Shown here: one piece after another, positions 9,550-17,582 of the stretch | Layout of the letters: each line of letters begins with the position of its first letter | Numbering within the stretch: the first letter of the stretch is position 1 | From: an uncultured Duodenibacillus sp. | Lineage (GTDB): Bacteria; Pseudomonadota; Gammaproteobacteria; Burkholderiales; Burkholderiaceae_F | Direction: 5' to 3' | Length of the DNA: 59,610 nucleotides | Assembly (NCBI GenBank): GCA_944390745.1 | Contig: CALXQK010000018.1 | Coordinates: forward strand, 1-59,610 | Position numbers and translations under genes: made by a program | The notes under the pieces: generated by a model | Database searches by the model: none | Seen by the model: the letters and a program-made list of their open reading frames with translations, nothing else | Told to the model about the DNA's origin: nothing

Positions 9550-12006
9550 ATGCGCTTTGGTCTCAAACCTGTTGTCGGCGCCCTGGTTCTTGTCGGTGTG
9601 TATGCCGCCGCAGGGTACGTCGGCGTTCCGGCGGCCGTACGCTGGGCCGTCAACAATGTCGTGCCCGAGGCGCTCTCAGGGCGCACCGCCGCAGTGGGCG
9701 ACGTTTCCTTCAACCCCTGGAACTGGACGCTGACGGTCGAGAACTTCACCGTCAACTCGGCGGGCAATCCCAAGCAGCACATGATCGAGCTCGATCGGGC
9801 GGTTGTGGACGCCAGCTTCTCAACGCTCACCAACATGGCTCCCGTTCTTGACGCCGTCGACGTCGACGGTCTGCGCGTGCAGCTGACCGCAAGCGACCTC
9901 AACAACGCCGAGGCCCAGAAGGCGGTCGCCGGCAGCAACGCAAAGGACGCCTCCGCCTCAGGCGGCCTGCCCGCCTTCAGTCTCTCGAACGTCTCGGTGC
10001 GCAACAGCTCGGTGCGGCTTGTGAGCCCCAAGAACAATGCCGAGGTCAACATCACCGACATCAACTTTGCGCTTCCGGTGATTTCAACGCTTGAAGCAAC
10101 CGGCTCCTCGAGCCTTGCGCCCGCCCTGTCGCTCAAGATCAACGGCAAGCCCGTCACGGCCGAGGGAAGCATGCAGGGGGAGAACGCCAGCCTGTCGCTG
10201 CACCTGGCCGATCTCGACGCAGCGCAGCTTCTGAAGGCCGCCCCCGTCACCATTCCCTACGACGTGAGAAGCGCCAAGCTCTCCAGCGCGCTCAGCCTCG
10301 CCTTTCATCTGCCCAAGTCGGGCACCCCTTCGTTCACGGCCTCGGGCGTGACGACGATCTCAGACCTTGACGCCTACACCGAGCACGGAGCGCCCTTTGC
10401 CAGGGTCAAGAGCGCCACGGTCAGCATCGGCAAGCTTGACCTTGCCGCCCAGTCCGTAGACGTGAAGTCCGTGGCGGTTGCCGACCCCGAGATTGCCCTC
10501 GTCATCAACAGCAAGTCCGCCAGCGACGGCGACGGCGGCGGCAAGCCCGCCGCCGCGGCCCCCGCGGACAAGTCCTCCGGCGCATCCCCGGCCGCCTCGG
10601 CCTGGAAGTGGTCTCTGGCCGAGCTTTCCCTCACCGGCGGCAAGGTGAAGCTCACCGACCAGGGCGCAAGCCCCGCAACGACGCTCACCGTCACCGAAAT
10701 CAAGCTTGCGGCGAAGAACTTCTCCTCAAAGACCAACGCCAGCGGCACGTACGACTTCTCGGCGCGCACCGCGGGCGGCACCCTCGCCTCGGCCGGAACG
10801 CTTTCCATTGATCCGCTTGCGCTCAAGGCGAGCACAAACGTCAAGACGCTTGCCCTGTCAAGCTTCAATCCCTGGGTGAAGGCCTTCACGGGCTTCTCGA
10901 TTCCGAAGGGGTCGGCCGACGTTGCGGGCACGCTCGACTTCAAGTCGGGCGACAAGATGAATGTCTCCTGGAAGGGCCGGGCCGCGGTCAGCGACCTGCG
11001 CGCGCTCGACAGCAAGGGGGCGGAACTCGCCGCGCTCAAGAGCGCCTCGGTCGACGTGGGGCTTTTTGACCTTGCCCGGCGCGAGGTGGCCATCAACTCC
11101 GTGACGGCAACGGCGCCGTCGCTTCATGCGGTCTTTGACAGCCAGATCACGCAGGCCGCCAAAAAGACCGATGCAAAGGGCACGGACACGAAGGCGCAGC
11201 AGCCCCAGAAGGCTGCCGGCGCCGGCGAGCCCGCCTGGAACTGGTCGGTGAAGTCGGCCTCGATCCAGTCGGGCGCGGTGACGCTTCGGGACACGGGCCT
11301 GAAGCCCGCGCAAACGCTTTCGGTGAGCAAGATCGCGCTTCAGGCAGCGAACTTCTCCTCGAAGAAGGGCTCCACCGGCACGTTCAAGGCCTCGGCCTCC
11401 ATCAACGGCGGGCGCATCGAGTCCGACGGCAAGCTCACATTGTCTCCGCTTGCGCTTGACGCCTCGACCAACGTGAGCGCCCTGGGCTTTGCGGGGTTCA
11501 ACCCCTGGATCAAGGCGCTCTCAGGCGCGCAGCTCACCAAGGGCACGGCCGACGTGATGGGACGCGTGCATCTCAAGAGCGACAAGTCGCTTGCCCTCTC
11601 CTGGAAGGGGGACCTTGCGGTCGACAACTTTGAGGCCAAGAACGCCCAGGGCAAGACGCTCATGACCTGGAAGCAGGTCACGGGCAACGGCATTGAGCTC
11701 GCCTCGATCGATCCTCTGTCCGTGCGCGTGGCCGAGCTCACGGTGAAGGAGCCCGCGCAAAAGGCGGTGAAGACCACCAGCACCCTGCTCGGGCTCTTCG
11801 GCTCGATAGCCGAGGCCACGGGGCATGAAAACACCGCGCGGCGACTGGGCAAGGCCGAGCAGGCCGTCACGCAGGACATCACCCTGAGAAACCTCAACTA
11901 CGTCGACGGGCGCTTCAGCCTCGGAGCCAAGGGGCACGACCCCCTGCAGGCCCTGGTGCTCGACGCGCTCAACAGCGTCTTTACCCGGCGCAGCGGCAGC
12001 TACTAG
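9550..12006 (+). CDS. DUF748 / AsmA-like repeat protein
   Basis: The 818-residue protein begins with an N-terminal membrane anchor (residues 5-25). It continues with beta-rich AsmA/DUF748-like modules starting FNPWNWTLTVENFTV, the usual module opener. Two internal modules are clearly homologous: about 351-550 (WKWSLAELSLTGGKVKLTDQ) and about 563-745 (WNWSVKSASIQSGAVTLRDT), each with AANFSSK or AKNFSSK, LALxASTNV, GFxxFNPWxKALxG and a KGTADVxGxxxxKS block. Proteins of this class bridge the periplasm and are thought to affect outer-membrane lipid transport or homeostasis. It is shorter than many DUF748 proteins of over 1,000 residues. The start has AAGGAG at ideal spacing. Confidence 0.88.
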   Translation: MRFGLKPVVGALVLVGVYAAAGYVGVPAAVRWAVNNVVPEALSGRTAAVGDVSFNPWNWTLTVENFTVNSAGNPKQHMIELDRAVVDASFSTLTNMAPVLDAVDVDGLRVQLTASDLNNAEAQKAVAGSNAKDASASGGLPAFSLSNVSVRNSSVRLVSPKNNAEVNITDINFALPVISTLEATGSSSLAPALSLKINGKPVTAEGSMQGENASLSLHLADLDAAQLLKAAPVTIPYDVRSAKLSSALSLAFHLPKSGTPSFTASGVTTISDLDAYTEHGAPFARVKSATVSIGKLDLAAQSVDVKSVAVADPEIALVINSKSASDGDGGGKPAAAAPADKSSGASPAASAWKWSLAELSLTGGKVKLTDQGASPATTLTVTEIKLAAKNFSSKTNASGTYDFSARTAGGTLASAGTLSIDPLALKASTNVKTLALSSFNPWVKAFTGFSIPKGSADVAGTLDFKSGDKMNVSWKGRAAVSDLRALDSKGAELAALKSASVDVGLFDLARREVAINSVTATAPSLHAVFDSQITQAAKKTDAKGTDTKAQQPQKAAGAGEPAWNWSVKSASIQSGAVTLRDTGLKPAQTLSVSKIALQAANFSSKKGSTGTFKASASINGGRIESDGKLTLSPLALDASTNVSALGFAGFNPWIKALSGAQLTKGTADVMGRVHLKSDKSLALSWKGDLAVDNFEAKNAQGKTLMTWKQVTGNGIELASIDPLSVRVAELTVKEPAQKAVKTTSTLLGLFGSIAEATGHENTARRLGKAEQAVTQDITLRNLNYVDGRFSLGAKGHDPLQALVLDALNSVFTRRSGSY

Positions 12007-12087
12007 CCGCAGGCAGGGGCCGCGCCCCCTGCCGCCAGCCGCCCATCCCCCGCCCCGGCGATCCAGTAGGCCGCGGGCGGGAATTTT

Positions 12088-12429
12088 TTATGCGTCCGCG
12101 CGCGAAAACCAGCGCCGGAATGAAGCGCTGTACATGAGCGCCGCTGCAAGCGCCGAGAATGCGGCGCAGGCAAGAAGAATGACCGCCGCCGTCATCCACG
12201 GACGCCCGGCGTCCATGCGCGAGCCGACAAGGACCAGGGTCGTGCGCACCCACTCAAGCGCATAGAGCGCAAAGAGCGCGCACAGGGCGTGCTGCACGAT
12301 CGGCCTGCGCACCAGGATGACAAGGGGCAGAAGGACGACGCAAATGCTCGCGGCAAGGCCCGCACCGTGAAAAAGCACGTGTGCGGCCATCAGAATGGAG
12401 GTGAGAATCGGAAAGATCACGCGCCACAT
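12088..12429 (-). CDS. Small hypothetical membrane protein
   Basis: The 113-residue product is almost entirely hydrophobic with four likely helices (about 5-20, 23-42, 47-69 and 82-104) and a short charged tail (FRRWFSRADA). I do not recognise the family. It lies 54 nt downstream of ygbA on the same strand, so the two may be cotranscribed. Confidence 0.65.
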   Translation of the reverse strand: MWRVIFPILTSILMAAHVLFHGAGLAASICVVLLPLVILVRRPIVQHALCALFALYALEWVRTTLVLVGSRMDAGRPWMTAAVILLACAAFSALAAALMYSASFRRWFSRADA

Positions 12430-12483
12430 GACGTTGAGGAAAAAACAGGAAAGGTTGAGGAAAGTCTGTTGACGGAGCGCCGG

Positions 12484-12933
12484 CTACGAGCGGGGCGCCT
12501 TCTGATCCGCGCGCCCACGGGCCTGCCGCGCCCGGGGCTTTTCGGGGGGCGTCACGGTGAGCGACTTCCAGAGGTGCTCAAGCGCGAGCAGCGGATGCGA
12601 GAACATGACCCGCGGCCCGGCAAAGCGCATGACCGCCGAGATCTGCTCGCGCATCGCCGGCTTGTAGCAGTGCACGCGGCACTTGGCGCACACGGGCTTG
12701 TGCTCCCCGAAGGGGCAGCAGGCAAGCCGCTTCATGGCGTAGTCGGAAAGCTCCCGGCAGGCCGGGCAAAGCCCGCCGGAGGCGGGGCGCCCAGCCTTGT
12801 GGTGCGCCCGACAGTAGATCTCGATCATGGCGGCCACGGTGCGCGCCTCGCGCCCGAGCGCGCCGGATTCAAGCCTTTTCATGCGCGCCTGCATGGCTTC
12901 AGAAGGCGCGCTGCTGCCGTCGTTGGGATTCAT
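12484..12933 (-). CDS. ygbA: YgbA-like nitrous oxide-stimulated promoter family protein
   Basis: The 149-residue protein matches the YgbA/NO-stimulated promoter family: REARTVAAMIEIYCRAHH, LCPACRELSDYAMKRLACCPFGEHKPVCAKCRVHCYKP, then MRFAGPRVMFSHPLLALEHL. The conserved cysteines suggest metal or iron-sulfur binding. In enterobacteria ygbA is induced by nitric oxide under NsrR control and contributes to nitrosative-stress tolerance. Here a Lys/Arg-rich tail extends the family core. It is divergent from an EamA exporter and lies about 2.3 kb from the octaheme nitrite-reductase-type gene. I could not find a convincing NsrR or FNR box in the 205-nt divergent region. Confidence 0.9.
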   Translation of the reverse strand: MNPNDGSSAPSEAMQARMKRLESGALGREARTVAAMIEIYCRAHHKAGRPASGGLCPACRELSDYAMKRLACCPFGEHKPVCAKCRVHCYKPAMREQISAVMRFAGPRVMFSHPLLALEHLWKSLTVTPPEKPRARQARGRADQKAPRS

Positions 12934-13089
12934 GAGTGTCAGATTCTGGAGAAAGGCGAAAAAACAATTCGTCGCTTGTGATGCTTTGAAAGCGTCGACA
13001 CTCTAGCGGCCGATTCTTAGGGGCATCTTGTGCTCGCCCGTGCGGCAAATCCGACACCCCCTTTCGCGGGAATGCCGGCATACGGCGCC

Positions 13090-13095
13090 TATAAT
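13090..13095 (+). promoter_or_regulatory. Possible -10 element of the EamA exporter gene
   Basis: An exact TATAAT lies 43 nt upstream of the start codon at 13139. No good -35 hexamer is found at 16-18 bp, so the assignment is weak. Confidence 0.35.
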
Positions 13096-13138
13096 CGAAA
13101 GACGACCTCTGATTTTTCAAACTCTTTAGTGCTCGAAC

Positions 13139-14074
13139 ATGCTTCAATCCTGCTGGATGCTGGTGGCGGCGTTTTTCTTTGCCTCAATGACCGCCTTCGT
13201 CAAGTTCTCGTCTGCAGACGCGGGAACCTTTGAGATCGTCTTCTACCGCTCGCTCATCGGGCTTGCCTTCATCACCTGCTGCATGTTCGCCAAGGGCGTG
13301 TCCTTTCACACGAAGTACCCCTGGGGACACTTCAAGCGCTCGCTGCTCGGAACGATCAGCTTCACCATGTGGTTTTCGACCATGGGACACCTCCCCCTGG
13401 GCACGGCCACAACCCTCAACTACACGGCGCCGCTCTTCATCGCGGGCTACCTCATCTTCGTTGCGCTGCGCCACAAGGAGAAGGCGCCGTGGAATCTGGG
13501 CGGCGCCATTGCAATCGGCTTTGTCGGCGTCTGCCTCGTGCTGCAGCCCTCGGTCAACAACGAGCAGCTGCCCTACGCCCTGATCGGTCTGGCCGCAGGC
13601 GCCATGGGCCCCGTGATCTTCTTTCAGATCAAGCAGCTCGGCAAGCTGCGCGAGCCCTCGCTAAGGATCGTCTTTTACTTTTCACTCGTCGGAACCGTCT
13701 GGGGACTTCTTGGATGTCTGCTCTTTGAGGGCGGCCTCAAGATGCACGGCTCCGAGACCTGGATCGGTCTTCTGAGCCTCGGCGCCTGCGCCGTTTTAGC
13801 GCAGCTTGCGCTCACCCGCTCCTACGCCTACGGCAACATGATGCTCACGGCCTGCTTTCAATTTGCCACCATCCCCATTGCCGAGATCATCAGCGTGGTG
13901 GTCTTCAAGGACGAGCTGCCCGCAAGCGCCCTGCTCGGCATGGCGCTCATCCTCGTGGCCGGCTGCCTTGCGAGCATCCTGACGCGCCTGAGGGAGCAGA
14001 AAAAGGCCGTGGCGCGCATGGCCTCAAGCGACGCGCCCAACGCCCCGCACCCCGAAAAGCGCCACAAGCTCTAG
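13139..14074 (+). CDS. DMT superfamily (EamA/RhaT-like) transporter
   Basis: A 311-residue protein with ten predicted membrane helices in two EamA repeats, with typical segments ASMTAFVKFSS, EIVFYRSLIGL, LGTATTLNYTAPLFIA and IGFVGVCLVLQPS. Such proteins export metabolites or drugs; the substrate is unknown. It is not closely similar to the other EamA gene of this window (7438-8400). The C-terminus is basic (REQKKAVARMASS). It is monocistronic: divergent from ygbA and closed by a bidirectional terminator before ccmI. Confidence 0.87.
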   Translation: MLQSCWMLVAAFFFASMTAFVKFSSADAGTFEIVFYRSLIGLAFITCCMFAKGVSFHTKYPWGHFKRSLLGTISFTMWFSTMGHLPLGTATTLNYTAPLFIAGYLIFVALRHKEKAPWNLGGAIAIGFVGVCLVLQPSVNNEQLPYALIGLAAGAMGPVIFFQIKQLGKLREPSLRIVFYFSLVGTVWGLLGCLLFEGGLKMHGSETWIGLLSLGACAVLAQLALTRSYAYGNMMLTACFQFATIPIAEIISVVVFKDELPASALLGMALILVAGCLASILTRLREQKKAVARMASSDAPNAPHPEKRHKL

Positions 14075-14087
14075 CGGCAAACCCACC

Positions 14088-14132
14088 AAAAAAAAGCGCC
14101 TTGCGGACAAACCCCGTCCCAGGCGCTTTTTT
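14088..14132. terminator. Bidirectional terminator (EamA gene / ccmI)
   Basis: AAGCGCCT and AGGCGCTT form an 8-bp stem with a 19-nt loop, flanked by an A-run on the left and a T-run on the right. It serves the plus-strand exporter and the minus-strand ccmI. Confidence 0.85.
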
Positions 14133-14153
14133 GTTTTCTCCGGACTTCCCTGC

Positions 14154-15080
14154 CTACGGGGCGCCGGCAGACCGGGAGCCTTCCGCCTCGGGCGCCTTGT
14201 CGTGCGCGCGCACCATGTCGGCCGCAAAGGCCGCAAGCTGCGCAAGTCTCGGGTACTTGGGGTTGTCCATGTGAATGCGCGTGAGCAGGTACTCAAGATG
14301 CTCGAGCGCCTTCTGCCAGCGCTGCGTCTCCAGACAGGCGAGCACATAGAGCTCGTGGGCGCTGATGCTGCCCTCGTCAAGCCGCAGGGCCTCCTCCAGA
14401 GGCGCAAGCCCCTTCTCGTAGGCGCCGGGCTCGTTGATGCTCATGAGACTGCCCGCGTACTCAACCCAGACCTCGGGATCGCGCGAGACCTTGCCCTTGA
14501 GGTCGATCGCGCTGCGATAGGCCGCGGCAGCCTTCGGCCACTCCCTGTCCTGAACGTACAGACGCGCCAGAAGCACCCAGGCGCGCTCATCGTCAGAGTT
14601 TCGCTCGAGGTACCTCTCCATCAGAGGGGCGTCGTACTGCGGCGCCATGGCCTGAAGCGAGCCGTCGGCGCGCATGAGTCCCTGCGTGCGCTGCGAGTCC
14701 ACAAAGGGAATCATGCCCGGCGCCCCCACCTTCAGGTAGATCCCGAGGGCGCTTGCGGCAACCAGAGCCGACACAACGACGGCGGCAAGCCGCTTGTGCC
14801 CGATCTCGTGCCGGGTCTGTGCGCCGTGGGCGAGATCCTCAATCGCACGGCGGCGGACATCCTCGACGCTGTCGACGTAGATGGCCTCGCTGATAAGGCC
14901 TGCGTCGCGCTCGCCGCGCAGGTGCTCGAGCTCCTCATTGAGAAGCGAGCGACTCGTCTCGGCGCTCGACTCCCCGGACGCGCAGAAGCGCTGGGTGCGG
15001 AAAAAGGCGGCGGCGACAAAGGCCGCGGCCGCGGCAAGCATCAGGGCGGCGATGCACCAGAAGATGATTTCGGTCGTCAT
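14154..15080 (-). CDS. ccmI: CcmI-like cytochrome c biogenesis protein (TPR)
   Basis: The 308-residue protein has the CcmI/CycH layout: an N-terminal membrane helix, a cytoplasmic loop with NEELEHLRGERDAGLISEAIYVDSVEDVRRRAIEDL, a second helix (about 97-116), then periplasmic TPR-like repeats from about residue 145 (DERAWVLLARLYVQDREWPKAAAAYRSAI). CcmI holds apocytochrome c for the haem-lyase step. No other ccm gene is in the window. It lies directly downstream of the octaheme cytochrome gene, so the pair probably forms one transcript, with CcmI helping load many haems. Confidence 0.87.
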   Translation of the reverse strand: MTTEIIFWCIAALMLAAAAAFVAAAFFRTQRFCASGESSAETSRSLLNEELEHLRGERDAGLISEAIYVDSVEDVRRRAIEDLAHGAQTRHEIGHKRLAAVVVSALVAASALGIYLKVGAPGMIPFVDSQRTQGLMRADGSLQAMAPQYDAPLMERYLERNSDDERAWVLLARLYVQDREWPKAAAAYRSAIDLKGKVSRDPEVWVEYAGSLMSINEPGAYEKGLAPLEEALRLDEGSISAHELYVLACLETQRWQKALEHLEYLLTRIHMDNPKYPRLAQLAAFAADMVRAHDKAPEAEGSRSAGAP

Positions 15081-15133
15081 GGTTGGATGATTCTAATGGA
15101 AGCCCCTTGCTGCGGCCGCCGTCGAGACAGCAA

Positions 15134-15212
15134 GCGCCCCGGAAAAACATTTCCCCGGGGCGCCTGTCAGGAAGTCTTGAGACTTGCGCGCGGCGCCCCT
15201 TCGGAGCGCCGC
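15134..15212 (-). repeat. Two tandem hairpins between the octaheme cytochrome gene and ccmI
   Basis: Arms GCGCCCCGG/CCGGGGCGC enclose a 12-nt loop (about 15134-15163), and GCGGCGC/GCGCCGC enclose a 9-nt loop (about 15190-15212). Neither has a U-run on the minus strand, so they look like intercistronic stabilising or processing structures rather than full terminators. Confidence 0.5.
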
Positions 15213-15228
15213 ACGGCTGTGGAAGGAC

Positions 15229-16851
15229 TTACTTGGCCTTCTTCATCATCGCGTCACGCAGCAGCTTGGTGGCCTGCTGGGCGGCGTCGGCAGCCTTGGC
15301 GAGAGAAGCCTGGGCAGCCTGCGGGTTGTGGAACCACGCACCGTTGACGGCCGTCCACCACTCCCAGTTCGTGTGCGCCACGGAGTGCAGCTCACGAGCC
15401 TTGTTGAGGGTCTTCTCATCGACGCCCACGACGAGCGCGAGGTCAAAGGCGTTGAACATGTCCGTCATGCGGGACTCGGCTTCACGCAGCTTGCCGTTGT
15501 AGTAGGCGTGCATGCCGTCGATCGTGCGGTTGAGCTGTTCGGCAGTCTTGTCCTTGTGGCAGCTCTGGCAGGTCTCCTTGATGTAGTGACGCGGCGAGGT
15601 CGTCCAGTGCAGGGTCGTCACCTTGCCGTCCTTGCCCTTGACCTTGGGCATGTGGCAGGAGGCGCAGCCGACGCCGGCCTTGTCATGCGTGGAGTTCCAG
15701 TACGTCTCCGTGTCGGGGTGCTGCATCTTGGTGAGCAGGGCGCCGGTCACGGGGTGCTTGAAGTCCTTGAAGTTCATGTGTTTGTAGAACTCATCGATCT
15801 TGGTGACGTCCACGAACGGGAAGAGGTTCGTGCGGCGATCGCTCATGCCGATGGCCTTGCCGGTCTTGGGATCGATGCCCGGGTTGCAGTTGTACTCAAC
15901 GTGGCACTGCGCGCACATCAGCTTGGAGTCGGCCTTCTCGAGCATGGCGATCTTGCGCTCGAAGCCGCGAACGCCGGCGTTGACCACCTCAATCTTGGTG
16001 CGCTTGGGATCCTCGGAGTACAGCGTTGGGAAGTCGGTGCGGGTGAGCGCCTGGATCAGACCATGGCTCACGATGCGCGGCTTGGCCGAGTGCGGATCGT
16101 GGCAGAAGTTGCAGTTGAGCGAGTGGTTGACGTTGCGCATGATGTCCACAACGTTGGACTCGCGCGAGAACTTCGCATTGGGATGCTTGTCGCCCAGGTA
16201 GGCCCAGTCGAGCATCAGGTCGGTCGACTTGCAGGTCCAGCACACGGGGTTGCCCGCGGCAGCGGTGCCCGCGCGGCGCGGCTTCTGGGCATTGTCCTCG
16301 GGATACTTGTCGTTGATGACGTCCCAGACCTTGAAGGCGCCGTCGCCCATCGACAGGTACATCCAGCCTTCCTTGGGCTCGAAGCGGCCGCCGAAGGCGC
16401 GGTCCACGAGGAACTGGTCAAGCGCGGCAAAGGCGTGGCTGCGCGGCAGATCGTGCTCCTTGGTGAAGCCGTGGGCGCCCATGGCGCGGTCATAGAACGG
16501 ATCCGGAGCGATGTTGTTGGAGTTCTTCTTGGAGTCGCGCGGCGTGCGCTCCGTGTTGATCTTGTACATCGACTCGAACTGCGGCTGGTGGCAGCTGCCG
16601 CAGTTCTGCGGAGAAAGGTTCGTCACCGGACGGGTTTCCTTGCCCGGAGCCTTGACGTGCTTTTCAAGACCCGTGTGGCAGGTCGTGCAGCTCACATCCT
16701 TGTGCGAGCCGGAGGAATGGAATCCGCCGATGTTGGCATGGCAGGCAACGCAGGTCTTGGTGTCGACCTTTTCAGCGGCAAACGTGGCCGGCGCGAAAGC
16801 CAGCGAAACAGCCAGTGCAAGGCAGGCTTGGACCAATTGTTTCTTGTTCAT
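15229..16851 (-). CDS. Octaheme c-type cytochrome, nitrite reductase type (ONR/NrfA-like)
   Basis: The 540-residue precursor has a Sec signal peptide (residues 1-25, ending ATFAA) and eight haem-attachment sites: C34xxCH, C55xxCH, C84xxCH, C204WTCK, C247xxCH, C313xxCH, C396xxCH and C428xxCH. One CxxCK with seven CxxCH is the pattern of octaheme nitrite reductase (ONR), while classical NrfA has five haems. Lys208 would ligate the active-site haem. HVEY320-x-C322 keeps the Tyr-x-Cys pair that is crosslinked in characterised ONR; Q377-H378 and probably R151 complete the catalytic set. Predicted reaction: six-electron reduction of nitrite to ammonia in the periplasm. AGGAG precedes the ATG. No NrfH or NrfBCD-type electron donor is in the window. 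Confidence 0.9.
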   Translation of the reverse strand: MNKKQLVQACLALAVSLAFAPATFAAEKVDTKTCVACHANIGGFHSSGSHKDVSCTTCHTGLEKHVKAPGKETRPVTNLSPQNCGSCHQPQFESMYKINTERTPRDSKKNSNNIAPDPFYDRAMGAHGFTKEHDLPRSHAFAALDQFLVDRAFGGRFEPKEGWMYLSMGDGAFKVWDVINDKYPEDNAQKPRRAGTAAAGNPVCWTCKSTDLMLDWAYLGDKHPNAKFSRESNVVDIMRNVNHSLNCNFCHDPHSAKPRIVSHGLIQALTRTDFPTLYSEDPKRTKIEVVNAGVRGFERKIAMLEKADSKLMCAQCHVEYNCNPGIDPKTGKAIGMSDRRTNLFPFVDVTKIDEFYKHMNFKDFKHPVTGALLTKMQHPDTETYWNSTHDKAGVGCASCHMPKVKGKDGKVTTLHWTTSPRHYIKETCQSCHKDKTAEQLNRTIDGMHAYYNGKLREAESRMTDMFNAFDLALVVGVDEKTLNKARELHSVAHTNWEWWTAVNGAWFHNPQAAQASLAKAADAAQQATKLLRDAMMKKAK

Positions 16852-17004
16852 GGTTTTCTCCTAGAGCGCGGCCTGTTGTGATGTTCTGGACACTTCTGGG
16901 GTGTGTTGCGGCCCGCTTCAGGGGGAAATTCTTTCACAGCACTGGATTTTTCGGGGCTTCGCCCCAAAAAAGTGCATCTTGGCCTACCCGCCCCGGACGC
17001 CTCC

Positions 17005-17053
17005 CTTAAGCGCCTCTTAAGCCTTTGTTTTCCTGACTTAAGTCCATCTTAAG
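17005..17053. promoter_or_regulatory. Phased array of four CTTAAG boxes
   Basis: CTTAAG occurs at 17005, 17016, 17037 and 17048. The start-to-start spacings of 11, 21 and 11 bp equal about 1, 2 and 1 turns of B-DNA, so all four boxes face the same side. Paired sites 11 bp apart are typical of OmpR/PhoB-family response regulators. The array lies 154-202 bp upstream of the octaheme cytochrome start codon. The regulator is unknown. Confidence 0.6.
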
Positions 17054-17469
17054 AAAGAAAAAACCCTCTTCCAGACCCCCTGAAGCATCAGGGTAATCAC
17101 TATGTTTTTCACGCACTCCCACGGACGCAACAGGCCAAAATCACGAGTTTTTCACCTCGTTGGCCTGTTTTCATGCACCAAAAATGCAGCTCAAAACCCT
17201 TTGGAAATTGTGGTATTGATCGTTCAGACCCGAGCCCCGGCGGATCAAAAGATGAATCTTGGCCTAGAGGGGATCCTCCAGCGCTCAGCCTGGCCCTGGA
17301 AAGAGGCAAAGCCATCGCGCCAGTGAAGTGGGCCGCAAGCCTCACGCTGGCCGCGCCGGACCCTGTCTGCCGGCGGCAGCCCCAGCCCGAAGGCGGGCTG
17401 CGATCATTTCCAGAAACCCTCCCGGCAGGCAGGCGGCTCAAGCTCTTTGAAGCCGCTGCCGCCGCCGGC

Positions 17470-17483
17470 CTGATCCGGATCAA
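17470..17483. promoter_or_regulatory. FNR/CRP-like palindrome
   Basis: CTGAT-CCGG-ATCAA matches the FNR consensus TTGAT-N4-ATCAA at 9 of 10 positions. It is more than 600 bp upstream of the octaheme cytochrome gene and close to the 3' end of rimO, so function is uncertain. Confidence 0.3.
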
Positions 17484-17515
17484 TCTGAAGGCATTGAAGG
17501 CGCACAGGACGACAA

Positions 17516-17547
17516 CGCCCGCCCCCGGCTGATGCCGGGAGCGGGCG
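17516..17547 (-). terminator. Possible rimO terminator
   Basis: CGCCCGC-C-CCCGGC and GCCGGG-A-GCGGGCG form a stem of about 13 bp with loop TGAT, 35 nt past the rimO stop. The U-run on the minus strand is poor (TTGTCGTC). Confidence 0.5.
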
Positions 17548-17582
17548 CGTCAAGCAAGCGGCGCAAAGAGCGCCGTCTCGAA

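Larger units (their letters stand above)
16852..17582. other. 730-bp intergenic region upstream of the octaheme cytochrome gene
   Basis: No convincing gene is seen. The region holds the CTTAAG array (17005-17053), a perfect GGGGC-TTC-GCCCC hairpin near 16950 whose T-run lies on the 5' side, an FNR-like half-palindrome (17470-17483), and a GC-rich hairpin after rimO (17516-17547). Short open frames in 17100-17530 have no recognisable motif or ribosome-binding site. Confidence 0.6.

Noticed and set aside
15229-16851. Plain pentaheme NrfA assignment
   Set aside because: Eight haem motifs are present, three of them ahead of the CxxCK site, which fits ONR and not NrfA.
16945-16975. GGGGC-TTC-GCCCC hairpin considered as a terminator
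   Set aside because: On both strands the T-run is on the 5' side and the A-run on the 3' side, so no U-tract follows the stem.
17173-17532. Possible small gene in the gap between rimO and the octaheme cytochrome gene
   Set aside because: The translated product has no recognisable motif and no Shine-Dalgarno, and its end runs into the rimO terminator hairpin. A decayed fragment cannot be excluded.
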